From positions 3,752,068-3,816,067 of the forward strand of contig NZ_KV917381.1 in NCBI RefSeq assembly GCF_002019795.1: 64,000 bases of DNA. Direction: 5' to 3'. The notes under the pieces were generated by a model, which saw nothing but the letters and a program-made list of their open reading frames with translations, made no database searches and was not told the DNA's origin. The position numbers and the translations under genes are program-made. How positions within the stretch are numbered: the stretch's first letter is position 1; each line of letters begins with the position of its first letter. This stretch comes from Bacillus alkalicellulosilyticus (GTDB lineage: Bacteria; Bacillota; Bacilli; Bacillales; Bacillaceae_F). This document shows, in pieces, positions 17,142 through 26,342 of the stretch.

Positions 17142-18346
17142 AGTTTGACCTCCTTCTCCTTGTTGACCATACTGTGCACTTTTGTTGGGAGACCCCATAG
17201 TTTAATAAATCCGACTGCTGCATTATGATCGAACTCATCATCAGTTGAGTATGTTGCTAATCTCTCATCATATAGAGAATTTGCTGATTTACGTCCTTCT
17301 ACAATCGCATGACCTTTGAATAGTTTCACGCGAACAACACCAGTCACATTCTTTTGTGTTTCTTGTAAGAATGCTTGAAGCGCAGGAGTTAATGGTGAGA
17401 ACCATAGTCCGTTATAAATCATTTCTGTTAGTTTATGACTAATGATTGGCTTAAAGTGAGCCACATCTTTTGTTAATGTTAAATCTTCAAGCTCTTTATG
17501 TGCTTTAAGTAACGTCATCGCACCAGGGCACTCATACACTTCACGAGATTTAATTCCAACTAAACGATTTTCTACGTGGTCAATACGTCCCACGCCATGC
17601 TTTCCAGCAATTTCGTTTAATTTTAAAATTAGTTCATGTAGTTCAAATGTTGTTCCATCTAAAGAAACAGGTACACCTTTTTCAAAAGCAATTTCAATGA
17701 TATCTGCTTCGTCAGGTGTTTTTTCAAGTGGTTGTGTCATTTCATAAGCACCTTCTGGAGGAGTTGCCCATGGGTCTTCTAACACACCACACTCATTTGC
17801 TCGACCCCAAAGGTTTGCATCAACAGAGTAAGGATTGTCTAAATCTACCGGAATCGGTACATTGTTTTTCTTCGCATATTCGATTTCCTCGTCACGAGAC
17901 CAACCCCACTCACGTACTGGAGCTAATACTTCAAGGTTTGGATTTAATGATTGAATTGAAACTTCAAAACGTACTTGGTCGTTTCCTTTTCCTGTACAAC
18001 CATGTGCCACTGCATCCGCACCCACTTGTTCAGCAATTTCAACTAACTTCTTAGAAATTAGTGGACGAGATAAAGCTGATACTAGAGGATATTTTTGCTC
18101 ATACATCGCATGGCTTTGAAGAGCTGGTAATACAAAATCATAAGCAAATTCTTTTTTAGCATCAATCGTATATGATTGACTCGCACCAACAGTCAACGCT
18201 TTTTCTTTTATAAAATCAAGGTCTTTTCCTTCTCCTACATCTAGACCTACTGCGATAACATCCCAGCCTTGGTCTCCTAACCATTTAATTGCAACAGAAG
18301 TATCAAGTCCTCCTGAATAGGCTAACACAACTTTTTTCTTACTCAT
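17138..18346 (-). CDS. argG: Argininosuccinate synthase
   Basis: Joins citrulline and aspartate with ATP to make argininosuccinate. 402 aa. N-terminal PP-loop [15 protein letters not shown], then [16 protein letters not shown] and the conserved [15 protein letters not shown] region. ATG 18346 follows GGAGGGAAATGTACG. First gene of argGH; ARG-box-like sequences upstream fit arginine repression. Confidence 0.97.
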   Translation of the reverse strand: MSKKKVVLAYSGGLDTSVAIKWLGDQGWDVIAVGLDVGEGKDLDFIKEKALTVGASQSYTIDAKKEFAYDFVLPALQSHAMYEQKYPLVSALSRPLISKKLVEIAEQVGADAVAHGCTGKGNDQVRFEVSIQSLNPNLEVLAPVREWGWSRDEEIEYAKKNNVPIPVDLDNPYSVDANLWGRANECGVLEDPWATPPEGAYEMTQPLEKTPDEADIIEIAFEKGVPVSLDGTTFELHELILKLNEIAGKHGVGRIDHVENRLVGIKSREVYECPGAMTLLKAHKELEDLTLTKDVAHFKPIISHKLTEMIYNGLWFSPLTPALQAFLQETQKNVTGVVRVKLFKGHAIVEGRKSANSLYDERLATYSTDDEFDHNAAVGFIKLWGLPTKVHSMVNKEKEVKL

Positions 18347-18368
18347 CGTACATTTCCCTCCATCAGTG

Positions 18369-18466
18369 AATGAATATAAATACTTTGTATGTGATTTTTA
18401 TACATTGTTTTACTTAGAAAAAGGAGGTTCAAATCCCCCTGCCTGAAAAATGTATAAATTTAAATA
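18369..18466 (-). promoter_or_regulatory. Putative ArgR boxes upstream of argG
   Basis: AATGAATATAAATACTTT (18369-18386) resembles the bacillar ARG box (CATGAATAAAAATTCAAG), and AATGTATAAATTTAAATA around 18449-18466 is a weaker second candidate. The 363-bp gap between argG and the next gene is otherwise plain AT-rich sequence. Tentative. Confidence 0.4.
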
Positions 18467-18709
18467 AACACTAATTAATATACATTACTTTAACAACAAA
18501 CGTTCAGTTTGGCAAGAGATAATCATAAAAAAATCTTTAATATTTTTATAGACGATTTATGCATTAGCTTTTGTTTTACCACAGCCCCATTCATCTTTAT
18601 TAGTATTGCCTATATTTTCATCTCTATGTTCAATTAAATAATTGGTTCCTTTTATTTTATTTTCTCTCGTATTCTTGTAAAATAGTAATTGTAAGCAGGA
18701 GGTGTAAAC

Positions 18710-19027
18710 ATGCTTAATGAATTTAGTTATGACGAAAGATTAGGAATCCTTCTACCCGACCCCAAAAAAGAGTGGGAAGAATTCAATATTAATGAACAAT
18801 CCGAGATCATTTTAATCTGGGAAAAAATACGAGGGAAAATCCCCGATAGAATTGCAGAGTTAGAAGTAATCATTAATAAAAAGCAAGAGCAATTGAATCA
18901 CGAAGCAAATTTCCAACGTTCATGCGAGCTTAACTCTGAGATTTCAGAACTAGCCTCAGTCATCAACGACTTATGGATATGGTACCGCGCCAACCAAAGC
19001 GTTAGCGGAACTAAAATCCACCAGTAA
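18710..19027 (+). CDS. Hypothetical protein, 105 aa
   Basis: MLNEFSYDERLGILLPDPKK... with a helical, charged middle (RIAELEVIINKKQEQLNHEA, residues about 45-65, possible coiled coil) and a WYRANQSVSGTKIHQ tail. ATG 18710 follows AGCAGGAGGTGTAAAC, and a 15-bp terminator follows closely, so this is a compact single-gene unit. No signal peptide or membrane segment. No family recognised; the early DERLGILLPDP motif would be a good handle for a profile search. Confidence 0.75.
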   Translation: MLNEFSYDERLGILLPDPKKEWEEFNINEQSEIILIWEKIRGKIPDRIAELEVIINKKQEQLNHEANFQRSCELNSEISELASVINDLWIWYRANQSVSGTKIHQ

Positions 19028-19029
19028 CA

Positions 19030-19067
19030 AACAAACCCAAGGTCCGCTTTTTGACCTTGGGTTTGTT
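19030..19067 (+). terminator. Terminator, 15-bp stem
   Basis: AACAAACCCAAGGTC (19030-19044) pairs with GACCTTGGGTTTGTT (19053-19067). Confidence 0.8.
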
Positions 19068-19260
19068 ATTTAAATGGCGTGAGCCGATGCCTCTTTTCTA
19101 AGGAAGAAGTGCTTTTCTTCTTCCGCGTATCGTGCGGAGCCGTTTCCCAAGGTCTGCTTTTGACCTTGGGGTACTTTGTTATTAAATGGCGTAAGCCGAT
19201 GCCTGCTTTTCAAAGGAAGAAGTGCTTTTCTTCTTCCGCGCATCGTGCGAAGCCATTTAG
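19035..19260 (+). repeat. Two-copy nested cruciform element, about 110 bp each
   Basis: Copies at about 19035-19144 and 19146-19260. Each has a CCCAAGGTC...GACCTTGGG hairpin, then AAATGGCG..AGCCGATGCC, an inner GGAAGAAG-TGCTTTT-CTTCTTCC hairpin, and a closing CATCGTGCGAAGCC(A/G)TTT that pairs with the opening segment. No gene spans the 19028-19410 gap. Confidence 0.85.
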
Positions 19261-19285
19261 TTGTTCAAGATGCCCTGCAGCATGA

Positions 19286-19375
19286 CTCAGGAAAGAGCAA
19301 GGGCTTCGCACACTGCGCGTGTTTTACAAGAAAGGCACTTGTAAATCACTTTTAAAAAAGGCAGTGGCTACGCTA
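19286..19375 (-). repeat. Nested-palindrome family, copy 1 (reverse orientation)
   Basis: The reverse complement reads AGCGTAGCCACTGCC, a TTTACAAG-TGCCTTT-CTTGTAAA hairpin, then CGCGCAGTGTGCGAAGCCC and TTGCTCTTTCCTGAG. It closely matches 61577-61672 and, in layout, 51297-51384 and 55179-55266. Confidence 0.85.
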
Positions 19376-19410
19376 CTTGCTTATAAAAAAGTGCGACTTT
19401 GTCTCTTTTT

Positions 19411-20241
19411 TTATTGTTTTTCAAGGAGATGGCGCTTTTGATAAAAGCGTTGGGCAACTTCTGTGATTTGCTTTGTAAATTGATAATTGACTGATGCTCC
19501 GACAGCCATTCCGATTAAAGGAAGGCCTTGGATTAACTTTTTACGTAACAAAGAGATAGCTGTAACTTTCACTAACTGTCGAACCGGCTGTTGAATCCAT
19601 GTCAGGTCTGTAATTTCCTCGCTCCCATCATAAAACAACTCATCATAATGGTTATCGACCACAGACCATAACTCATCCCATGCGTACTTTTGTAATTCTT
19701 TTGGTAAGGTCGCAACATGAAATAATTTTAAGGCAACAACCATCTCAAACGGTCTTTTGAGATTATAACCGTACGAAAGACCTGTTAGCTGGATCGCACG
19801 CAAATTAATAATCAACATAGCAGGAAGGTCAAGCCCTAATAATAAAATCCCACCAAAACCAGACAACCCACCTTGACCGAACGAAAGTAATCGTTGTTTA
19901 GCCACTTGTTGATTTGCCATGAAATTCATTTGTTCCATCGACAATAGCTTTAAGTCTTCCACTAGTTCTATCTCACTGTTAAATACTTTTGCTTGGTCAA
20001 TTAATCGCTTCACAGCTTCTTCATGATAGCTCGAGTTTTGAACAATCGATTGAAGATAGAAAAGGAAGCTATCAATAGAACTGACTATTTTTTTTTGACG
20101 ATTTTCCCCTAATTGATTCAGCCCTTGTTCAATCCATTTTTGATACGCTCTCTCAAAATCAGTTCCATCGTACTCAAAATAAGCCTCTTCCCAATCGATA
20201 ATTTCATGTAAATATTTTTTTTCTTTATCCAATAACGTCAT
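19411..20241 (-). CDS. EcsC family protein
   Basis: 276 aa. Residues about 100-230 carry the EcsC-type hydrophobic region (LLSFGQGGLSGFGGILLLGL, DLPAMLIINLRAIQLTGLSY, GLPLIGMAVGASVNYQF), between an acidic N-terminus and a basic C-terminus. EcsC-like proteins are membrane-associated; EcsC itself accompanies the EcsAB transporter, but stand-alone paralogues are of unknown role. ATG 20241 follows TTGGGGGAAGTGTC. No ABC genes nearby, so it is a stand-alone paralogue. Confidence 0.85.
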   Translation of the reverse strand: MTLLDKEKKYLHEIIDWEEAYFEYDGTDFERAYQKWIEQGLNQLGENRQKKIVSSIDSFLFYLQSIVQNSSYHEEAVKRLIDQAKVFNSEIELVEDLKLLSMEQMNFMANQQVAKQRLLSFGQGGLSGFGGILLLGLDLPAMLIINLRAIQLTGLSYGYNLKRPFEMVVALKLFHVATLPKELQKYAWDELWSVVDNHYDELFYDGSEEITDLTWIQQPVRQLVKVTAISLLRKKLIQGLPLIGMAVGASVNYQFTKQITEVAQRFYQKRHLLEKQ

Positions 20242-20338
20242 GACACTTCCCCCAATGTCTTTTATATCAAGAGTATACTCTATCTAACACTGTCTTCTCT
20301 AAGAAATGTCTAATTCCTGCTATGTTTTACTCGCTCAC

Positions 20339-21529
20339 TTATTTAGTAGAAAGTCGTACCGTATCTCGAGCAATCATTACCTCTTCATTTGTCGGTATAA
20401 TTAACACTTTTACAGGTGAGTGAGGATAATTAATAAAAGCTTCTTTTCCACGAACTTGATTTAAAGAAGGGTCCCAATAGACGCCCATAAATTCGAGGCC
20501 TTGTAGCACTCTTTCTCGAATAGTCACACTATTCTCACCAATTCCGGCTGTGAAAATAATGGCATCTACTCCATTCATTCTTGCAGCATATGAACCTACA
20601 TACTTATGAATTCTTGAAGTGAATACCTCTAATGCAAGCTGAGCTCTTTCATTCCCTTTTTTAGCTTCTTGTTCAATGTCGCGCAAATCACTTGAGAATC
20701 CTGACACACCAAGCATTCCACTATTCTTATTTAAAATATCTAATACTTCAGTAGCTGTCTTTCCTGTTTTCTCCATAATGTATGGAATTAAAGCAGGGTC
20801 AATATTTCCAGACCGTGTCCCCATCGTTACACCCGCTAATGGCGTAAATCCCATAGATGTATCTAACGATTTTCCAGCATCAATGGCAGCAATACTTGCA
20901 CCATTTCCAAGATGACAAGAAATTAAGCGCAAATGCTCAATTGGTCTGTCAAGAAGTTCAGCAGCTCGTTGAGAAACATACTTATGAGATGTTCCATGGA
21001 AACCATATTTTCGAATTCCATAATTTTTATAATAATCGTATGGCAAACTATATAAAAAGGATTTCTCGGGCATTGTTTGATGAAATGCCGTATCAAATAC
21101 TGCGACTGATGGTACATTCGGTAAAACTTCTTGAAAGGCTTGAATTCCGATGATATTAGCTGGGTTATGTAATGGCGCAAGCTCAGTCACTTCTTCGATC
21201 CCTTTTAAAACTTCATCTGTAATCATTACAGAATCATTAAACTTCTCTCCCCCATGAACCACTCGGTGCCCAATTCCATCAATTTCATCAAGAGTTTCAA
21301 TAATGTGTAACGTTGTTAATTTATCTAATAATATTTTTACAGCAACGGAGTGATCTGGGATATCTAGTATATTTTCTTGTTTTTCTCCTTTCACTTCAAT
21401 TGTAAAGACGCTATCATTTAAACCAATTCTTTCAACAATCCCTTTTGTTACAATGGTTTCCTCTGGCATGTCGAGTAACTGAAATTTTAATGAAGAACTT
21501 CCTGCATTTATTGCCATAATTTTTGCCAT
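20339..21529 (-). CDS. ackA: Acetate kinase
   Basis: Acetyl phosphate + ADP to acetate + ATP in overflow metabolism. 396 aa. ASKHA signatures: [16 protein letters not shown] (acetate kinase signature 1), [15 protein letters not shown] (signature 2), and the catalytic region [23 protein letters not shown] 21529 has AAAGGGGCTG at slightly long spacing. In B. subtilis ackA is activated by CcpA, which is also in this window; a perfect inverted repeat lies upstream of its promoter. Same place next to ytxK as in B. subtilis. Confidence 0.97.
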   Translation of the reverse strand: MAKIMAINAGSSSLKFQLLDMPEETIVTKGIVERIGLNDSVFTIEVKGEKQENILDIPDHSVAVKILLDKLTTLHIIETLDEIDGIGHRVVHGGEKFNDSVMITDEVLKGIEEVTELAPLHNPANIIGIQAFQEVLPNVPSVAVFDTAFHQTMPEKSFLYSLPYDYYKNYGIRKYGFHGTSHKYVSQRAAELLDRPIEHLRLISCHLGNGASIAAIDAGKSLDTSMGFTPLAGVTMGTRSGNIDPALIPYIMEKTGKTATEVLDILNKNSGMLGVSGFSSDLRDIEQEAKKGNERAQLALEVFTSRIHKYVGSYAARMNGVDAIIFTAGIGENSVTIRERVLQGLEFMGVYWDPSLNQVRGKEAFINYPHSPVKVLIIPTNEEVMIARDTVRLSTK

Positions 21530-21561
21530 CGTTTGTTTACAGCCCCTTTTAGTAACAGTTC

Positions 21562-21628
21562 ATTATAATTCTCTCTTATTTAAGCACCTAGTCGGTTAAC
21601 TTTCAAGGAATCACAGCAAAAGTTAACC
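21562..21628 (-). promoter_or_regulatory. ackA promoter region with a 10-bp inverted repeat
   Basis: Reverse-strand TATAAT at 21562-21567 (weak TAGGTG at -35). Just upstream, GGTTAACTTT (21594-21603) and AAAGTTAACC (21619-21628) form a perfect inverted repeat with 15-nt spacing and no T-run, so it looks more like an activator site than a terminator. Confidence 0.4.
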
Positions 21629-21711
21629 AAAGTTTCTATATTCTGAATTGAGCTAATTATCTTCTATATGATGTGCTGTACCAAGCAATATATACAAAAA
21701 CGTTAAACCGT

Positions 21712-22704
21712 TTATAGCCTTAGCTGTTCTTTAAACCATTTATCAATTTGTCTCATCATATCTGAAAGGGCGTCTTTATTAGAAAATGAAGGGAGTTCTG
21801 CTAACAAGGCTTGCCTTGGCGTTTTTACGTCTTCCCCTTTTTTCTGTAGAAGCAATACACTTTTCCCGTACTTTGCATCTTTAAACATAGAAGCTGGTAA
21901 TTGAAGTAAACCTAACACAATTCCTTCGTTTTTCAAAAACTGGTGAAGGTTTGGTGCTTCTTCACTTTCAAAAAGAAAGTTAGGTACGATAAACACCATA
22001 TATCCACCTGGCTTTACGACTTGAAATGTCCGTTCTATCATTAAATGTTGAAGAAAAGATTTTCCTTCCTTTGCCTTCAGTACATATTGGTCTGCTATTT
22101 CCTCATTTGGATAAAATCCTACCGGTAAATCTGAGACGACCATATCAATCTCTGGAAGTGAAACTGGACGAATGCTGTCCTCATGAAATAATTGGATTTC
22201 TGACTGTTGTAAATTAGCACTTACATACGCTACTTTAAGAAGGGTCTCATCGACCTCAAATCCAAAAGTTGCCACCAGAGATGGACTTTGATTAACAACA
22301 GCTGATACTAAGTTTGCTGTACCAATAGCGGGATCAAGTAAGGAAAAATTCTTTTTTCCAGCTTGTAATTTATTTACTAAATAACTGATAAATAAAGCAA
22401 CCGCATCTGGAGTAAGCGCATGGTGAGGTTGTGTTGCCTCTTTCATTCCTTTTAAGACGGCAAGTTGTATTGCTTTTCTTATATGTTCAGCTTGATAGCT
22501 GTCAACGTCTATCGCTGACACTCGCTCTTGAACATGTTTTTTTGTAGATGGTGTTAAGTTGATCATCGCACCATTATCATATAAAAATTCGCCCGCTTCA
22601 GCCAATGCCTCTAAATATGTAATATTTAACTCTTCTTTGACAAGTTCCGCGCATTCATTAAGACATACGAATAATTGTTCTACCTCTGATTTTATTTCTA
22701 CCAT
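21712..22704 (-). CDS. ytxK: Class I SAM-dependent methyltransferase-like protein YtxK
   Basis: 330 aa related to N6-adenine DNA methylases. LLDPAIGTANLVSAV is the SAM-binding motif I; the catalytic NPPY position reads VVSDLPVGFYP, so the usual N/DPPY tetrapeptide is replaced by DLPV. An N-terminal helical segment (about 1-100) resembles the HsdM-like arrangement. The altered motif argues against ordinary adenine methylation of DNA; the substrate is unknown. ATG 22704 follows GAAGGAGGAACAAC. Conserved between ackA and tpx in bacilli. Confidence 0.9.
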   Translation of the reverse strand: MVEIKSEVEQLFVCLNECAELVKEELNITYLEALAEAGEFLYDNGAMINLTPSTKKHVQERVSAIDVDSYQAEHIRKAIQLAVLKGMKEATQPHHALTPDAVALFISYLVNKLQAGKKNFSLLDPAIGTANLVSAVVNQSPSLVATFGFEVDETLLKVAYVSANLQQSEIQLFHEDSIRPVSLPEIDMVVSDLPVGFYPNEEIADQYVLKAKEGKSFLQHLMIERTFQVVKPGGYMVFIVPNFLFESEEAPNLHQFLKNEGIVLGLLQLPASMFKDAKYGKSVLLLQKKGEDVKTPRQALLAELPSFSNKDALSDMMRQIDKWFKEQLRL

Positions 22705-22779
22705 TGTTGTTCCTCCTTCTCCTCATGCCACATATTGTATCATATTCATTATAGCCATTTTAAAAATAGAATTTACGGT

Positions 22780-22827
22780 ATATCTAAAAAACCTTTGGTA
22801 GAAAACTACCAAAGGTTTTTTAGATAT
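22780..22827. terminator. 22-bp perfect hairpin between tpx and ytxK
   Basis: Arms 22780-22801 and 22806-22827 pair without mismatch around an AAAA loop; the core is ACCTTTGGTAG/CTACCAAAGGT flanked by A and T runs on both sides, so it can end transcription in both directions. It overlaps the last base of the tpx stop codon. Confidence 0.85.
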
Positions 22828-23327
22828 TACTGAGCTGCTTTAGCAGCTGCAATTGCTGCCTCATAATCAGGGTGGTTTGTAGCCTCAGAAACATATTCCG
22901 CATATGCCACTTTATTGTTTGAATCAACAACGAACACGGCTCTAGCTAATAAGCGTAACTCCTCAATTGCCAAACCATATGCTTTTCCAAAAGAAAGGTC
23001 ACGATGGTCAGAAAGGGTTTGAACATTTTCAATCCCAGCTGCACCACACCAACGCTTTTGAGCAAAAGGTAAATCCACACTTACCGTTAAAATCTTAACG
23101 CCTTCTAATGAAGAAGCCTCCTCATTAAAACGTCTTGTTTGTTGGTCACATACTCCTGTATCAATCGAAGGTACAACGCTAATCAAACGAACTTGACCGT
23201 TAGAATCTGCTAATGAAACTGGTGATAAATCATTCGCTAAAACCGAAAATTCAGGTGCTGCGTCTCCTACTTTTACCTCATTACCTAACAACGTCATTGG
23301 ATTTCCTTTAAACGTAATACTAGCCAT
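22827..23327 (-). CDS. tpx: Thiol peroxidase (Tpx, atypical 2-Cys peroxiredoxin)
   Basis: Reduces hydroperoxides with thioredoxin. 166 aa. Peroxidatic cysteine in [14 protein letters not shown] (about residue 60) and resolving cysteine in [18 protein letters not shown] (about 94), the Tpx spacing. Begins [21 protein letters not shown] 23327 follows TAAGGAGGAGATTTAGT; the extra 21 codons of the open frame have no ribosome binding site. Own promoter and terminator. Confidence 0.97.
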   Translation of the reverse strand: MASITFKGNPMTLLGNEVKVGDAAPEFSVLANDLSPVSLADSNGQVRLISVVPSIDTGVCDQQTRRFNEEASSLEGVKILTVSVDLPFAQKRWCGAAGIENVQTLSDHRDLSFGKAYGLAIEELRLLARAVFVVDSNNKVAYAEYVSEATNHPDYEAAIAAAKAAQ

Positions 23328-23361
23328 ACTAAATCTCCTCCTTAGTTTTATGTACAGTGTA

Positions 23362-23390
23362 ATCATAGGATGTTCTGTGTAATAATTCAA
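23362..23390 (-). promoter_or_regulatory. tpx promoter (sigma-A type)
   Basis: On the reverse strand TTGAAT, 17 nt, TATGAT. Position and spacing fit a vegetative promoter. Confidence 0.65.
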
Positions 23391-23423
23391 CCAATACCTA
23401 TTATTATTGGCTACACAAAAATA

Positions 23424-23450
23424 AAAACTAAGGCTGGTCGCCTTAGTTTT
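23424..23450 (-). terminator. Terminator of ytfJ
   Basis: AAAACTAAGGC and GCCTTAGTTTT with T runs on both sides; follows ytfJ on the reverse strand. Confidence 0.8.
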
Positions 23451-23464
23451 TTTTTTTATTTGTA

Positions 23465-23914
23465 TTAGATAGATGCGTCATTCATGGGTGAATCCATTGG
23501 ATTAGTTGGAGGTGTTCCCATGTTTGTTTGGTTGTTGTTACCACCAATCATTTGTTGAATCTTATCAACGACTTGTGGAGCAAAATCCATCAATTTTTCA
23601 TATAAATGAGTACTTCCATCAAGGTGAACCATTTTAATACCAGTAGAGCTTACGACTAAAAAGGCAATTGGTGTAATTGAAACACCGCCACCACTACCTC
23701 CACCAAAAGGATGTTCATCTTCAGTTTCTGGACCATGGTCAATGACGAATTCACTACCACCTGCAGCGAAACCAAACCCTACTTTGGAAACTGGCATAAT
23801 TACACTGCCATCTGGTGTTTCTACTGGGTCACCTACAATGGTATTTACATCGACCATTTCTTTTAAGTTCTCCATTGCTGTTTGCATTAAACCTTGAATT
23901 GGATGTTCAGACAT
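23465..23914 (-). CDS. ytfJ: GerW family sporulation protein YtfJ
   Basis: 149 aa, [20 protein letters not shown]..., with [20 protein letters not shown] and the Gly-rich [18 protein letters not shown] typical of the YtfJ/GerW family. Members are made during sporulation and are linked in B. subtilis to lysozyme-dependent spore germination. The C-terminal tail (after about 125) is Asn/Pro/Met-rich and variable. ATG 23914 follows AAGGAGGAATGTATT. It starts 13 bp after ytfI, forming the ytfIJ pair. Confidence 0.93.
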   Translation of the reverse strand: MSEHPIQGLMQTAMENLKEMVDVNTIVGDPVETPDGSVIMPVSKVGFGFAAGGSEFVIDHGPETEDEHPFGGGSGGGVSITPIAFLVVSSTGIKMVHLDGSTHLYEKLMDFAPQVVDKIQQMIGGNNNQTNMGTPPTNPMDSPMNDASI

Positions 23915-23927
23915 AATACATTCCTCC

Positions 23928-24590
23928 TTAACCGCTAACTTTTTCGTCTACTGATTGGAAGAAGCTTGGTCGCTTCTTCCAATGACGTACAATTAATAGA
24001 CCTGCGATTATAGCATGCCCTAGGCGAAACGAAATGATACATGAAAAATCAGTACGTGTAACCTTTCTTTGAAAGTTAGGTGTTATCGATAATTTAGGCT
24101 TCTCCAACAACCTAAAGTAGTTAGATATGATACCGATAATACCACCCTTTACACTCCATATCATTCCACTTAAAAAGCCAGTTAATGCAGCATCATGAAT
24201 TCCAATTTGACTGTTCCATTTAATATCCCTCACTGATACTTTCCGAAGAAATTTCCGAACAATTTTATGAAAGCCAACGATGTGCTGCAAGAACTCTTTA
24301 AGTTGTCTAAATTTCTCTACTAAGTATTCGGGAGTAATTTTTAACTTCTTTTTTGAATCCGCTTCACCTACACCATGTTCCTCTTCTACAATGACAGAAG
24401 CAGAATCGTCATCAATTTTTATTAATGGCAACTTCATTGTATATGTAATGATTTTCCACGCTTGCATACGAACAACTAACTCATCATCAACTCCATGATG
24501 ATAATATGTAATATGTATCGTAATTTTCGTTACTACAAGGATTAAAAAGAAAATCAGTAGTAGTACTAGAGCGGCAATTACCCAATTCAT
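23928..24590 (-). CDS. ytfI: DUF2953 membrane-anchored protein YtfI
   Basis: 220 aa. N-terminal transmembrane helix (residues 3-24, WVIAALVLLLIFFLILVV), a basic soluble domain with LREFLQHIVGFHKIVRKFLR-like amphipathic stretches around 100-125, and a C-terminal SIGFRLGHAI-type segment (here CIISFRLGHAIIAGLLIV). Matches DUF2953, the partner gene of ytfJ in spore formers; molecular role unknown. ATG 24590 follows AAAAGGTGAACAGAT. Confidence 0.88.
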   Translation of the reverse strand: MNWVIAALVLLLIFFLILVVTKITIHITYYHHGVDDELVVRMQAWKIITYTMKLPLIKIDDDSASVIVEEEHGVGEADSKKKLKITPEYLVEKFRQLKEFLQHIVGFHKIVRKFLRKVSVRDIKWNSQIGIHDAALTGFLSGMIWSVKGGIIGIISNYFRLLEKPKLSITPNFQRKVTRTDFSCIISFRLGHAIIAGLLIVRHWKKRPSFFQSVDEKVSG

Positions 24591-24657
24591 ATCTGTTCAC
24601 CTTTTTCCACTCTTTTTTCCATAGCATTCTACATTATTAGCTAGATAACAATAAAAT

Positions 24658-24688
24658 AAACCTGTCAGCAACAAATGCTAACAGGTTT
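24658..24688 (-). terminator. Terminator of yteJ
   Basis: AAACCTGTCAGCA and TGCTAACAGGTTT (one mismatch) with a loop of CAAA type; lies between yteJ and ytfI. Confidence 0.7.
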
Positions 24689-24693
24689 TTCTA

Positions 24694-25188
24694 TTATGCC
24701 CTTGGTTCAAGAATGACATACGTATCAGCCACTTTATCATGAATCCCTTGTTTCTTACGCGAAAAGGCAACAACAACATATAGTGCACTTAAGAAAAACA
24801 AAGCTTGGTGAATGTAACGCCCTATCACTTCTCGGAAGATAACAGTTTGCCATGACAGTGGTCCTCTGTCTACGGTTATTACTTTAAGTCCGAATACCAT
24901 TTTTCCAAGAGTTTGCTGAAAATATTTTGTCATAAGAACAAAATATAAAAATGAGACAATGGTTGTAAGGGTCCCACCTACGGCAAATGTAAGGAATCGT
25001 TCATCAATCAAGCCCGTAAAACGTAAAATCGGGTAAATGACAATACCATTTACACTAAAGATTACAACTCCGTCAAGTAAAAATGCCCAAAACCTCATCC
25101 AAAATCCCGCGTACAAAAGGATTTCTTCGGGTTTTTCCATAGATATAACATGTTCTTCATTATAATTATTTATTTCTTTTTCATCCAC
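24694..25188 (-). CDS. yteJ: RDD family membrane protein YteJ
   Basis: 164 aa with the RDD-domain layout: GFWMRFWAFLLDGVVIFSVN (first helix with the R..D pair), FLTFAVGGTLTTIVSFLYFV (second), GKMVFGLKVITVD, and FFLSALYVVVAFSRKKQGIHDKVADTYVI at the end (third helix region). Family function is uncertain; some RDD proteins have been linked to Na+ transport. The frame opens at GTG 25197, but GTG 25188 has GAGGTGATTTTG in front and is preferred. It follows sppA on the same strand with about 10 bp between them, so they form an operon. Confidence 0.88.
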   Translation of the reverse strand: MDEKEINNYNEEHVISMEKPEEILLYAGFWMRFWAFLLDGVVIFSVNGIVIYPILRFTGLIDERFLTFAVGGTLTTIVSFLYFVLMTKYFQQTLGKMVFGLKVITVDRGPLSWQTVIFREVIGRYIHQALFFLSALYVVVAFSRKKQGIHDKVADTYVILEPRA

Positions 25189-25198
25189 CAAAATCACC

Positions 25199-26197
25199 TC
25201 ACCTTGTATATAGATACATTAATGTTGGGGAATTTGAACGGTTCATTAATTCATTAATCCCAAGTAAATCATCATTCCTTGATAGGAAACGCTGAGCCGT
25301 CATACCAAACAATTGGTTAAATCCAATAGACTGTTCATAACGAATCACATCTAATCTACCTCTTCCAATGTCATCCATTAACATGTCAATTGCATCGTCG
25401 CGTGTACCTAATGCATCTACTAAATCTTCTGCTAATGCTTGCTTACCAGTATAAATTCGACCGTCTCCTAACCTTCTCACTTCAGTTTCAGACATATTTC
25501 TGCCTTGGACAATAACTTCAACAAAATCATCAAATACCTCTTCAATCATTTCTTGCATAATTTCTCTTTCCGTTTCTGTCATTTCCCTTGTCATCGACAT
25601 TATATCTTTATGAGCGCCGCTTTTTATGACTTGTTCTTGAATTCCAATATTTTCTGCTAATTCTGCAACATTAATTGATTGCATAATAACTCCAATAGAC
25701 CCTGTAATTGTCGATGGGTGTGCAATGATTTTATCTGCTGGTGCAGCTATGTAATACCCTCCTGAAGCAGCCATACTTCCCATCGATACATAAATCGGCT
25801 TTTCATATTCTTCTTGAATCTCTGTTATTTTATCGTGGATTTCTGCGCTTTCTACGACACCACCACCAGGCGTATTAACGCGAATAAGAATACCGTCAAC
25901 TAGAGGATCTTGACCGGCATGTTCTAACATTGATAAAAAGCTACGGTGCCGATAACCCGCTACATCAAAAATGGATACAGAATCACCCGTATCCTGAATC
26001 ACTCCATTCACATCTAATACTGCAATTTTTCCAGTACTGTCTCCATGCTCTTCAATTATTTCACTCCACGTTTGTTCCTCCATACTAAATAAGTCATCAA
26101 AATTCGATGAAAATGCCATTGATGCTACGTGAGTAATCATTGAAACAAAAAGAAGACCTACCGCGGCAATAAGCGCTATCCATCTTTTACTATTCAT
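25199..26197 (-). CDS. sppA: Signal peptide peptidase SppA
   Basis: Membrane-anchored serine protease that degrades leftover signal peptides. 332 aa, N-terminal transmembrane helix (residues 5-30), ClpP/crotonase fold. Nucleophile serine in SMGSMAASGGYYIAAP (about 148) and general-base lysine in KSGAHKDIMS (about 199), the Ser-Lys dyad of the short Gram-positive SppA. LIRVNTPGGGVVESAEI is the substrate-groove motif. ATG 26197 follows GAGGGAGGAAGAAACTT. Confidence 0.96.
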   Translation of the reverse strand: MNSKRWIALIAAVGLLFVSMITHVASMAFSSNFDDLFSMEEQTWSEIIEEHGDSTGKIAVLDVNGVIQDTGDSVSIFDVAGYRHRSFLSMLEHAGQDPLVDGILIRVNTPGGGVVESAEIHDKITEIQEEYEKPIYVSMGSMAASGGYYIAAPADKIIAHPSTITGSIGVIMQSINVAELAENIGIQEQVIKSGAHKDIMSMTREMTETEREIMQEMIEEVFDDFVEVIVQGRNMSETEVRRLGDGRIYTGKQALAEDLVDALGTRDDAIDMLMDDIGRGRLDVIRYEQSIGFNQLFGMTAQRFLSRNDDLLGINELMNRSNSPTLMYLYTR

Positions 26198-26342
26198 AAG
26201 TTTCTTCCTCCCTCTGCATTATACATTGTTAAATTTTAACACAATGCTCACAGGAATAAAACCAAAGTGTTCGGTCGGTATGATAAGATAAAGCAGAATG
26301 GGGAGAATAAAGAAGGATACTTTCTAAAAAGGAGAATTGTAA

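Noticed and set aside
21562-21700. GGTTAACTTT inverted repeat as the ytxK terminator
   Set aside because: No T-run follows on the reverse strand; an operator role for ackA fits better, though neither is proven.
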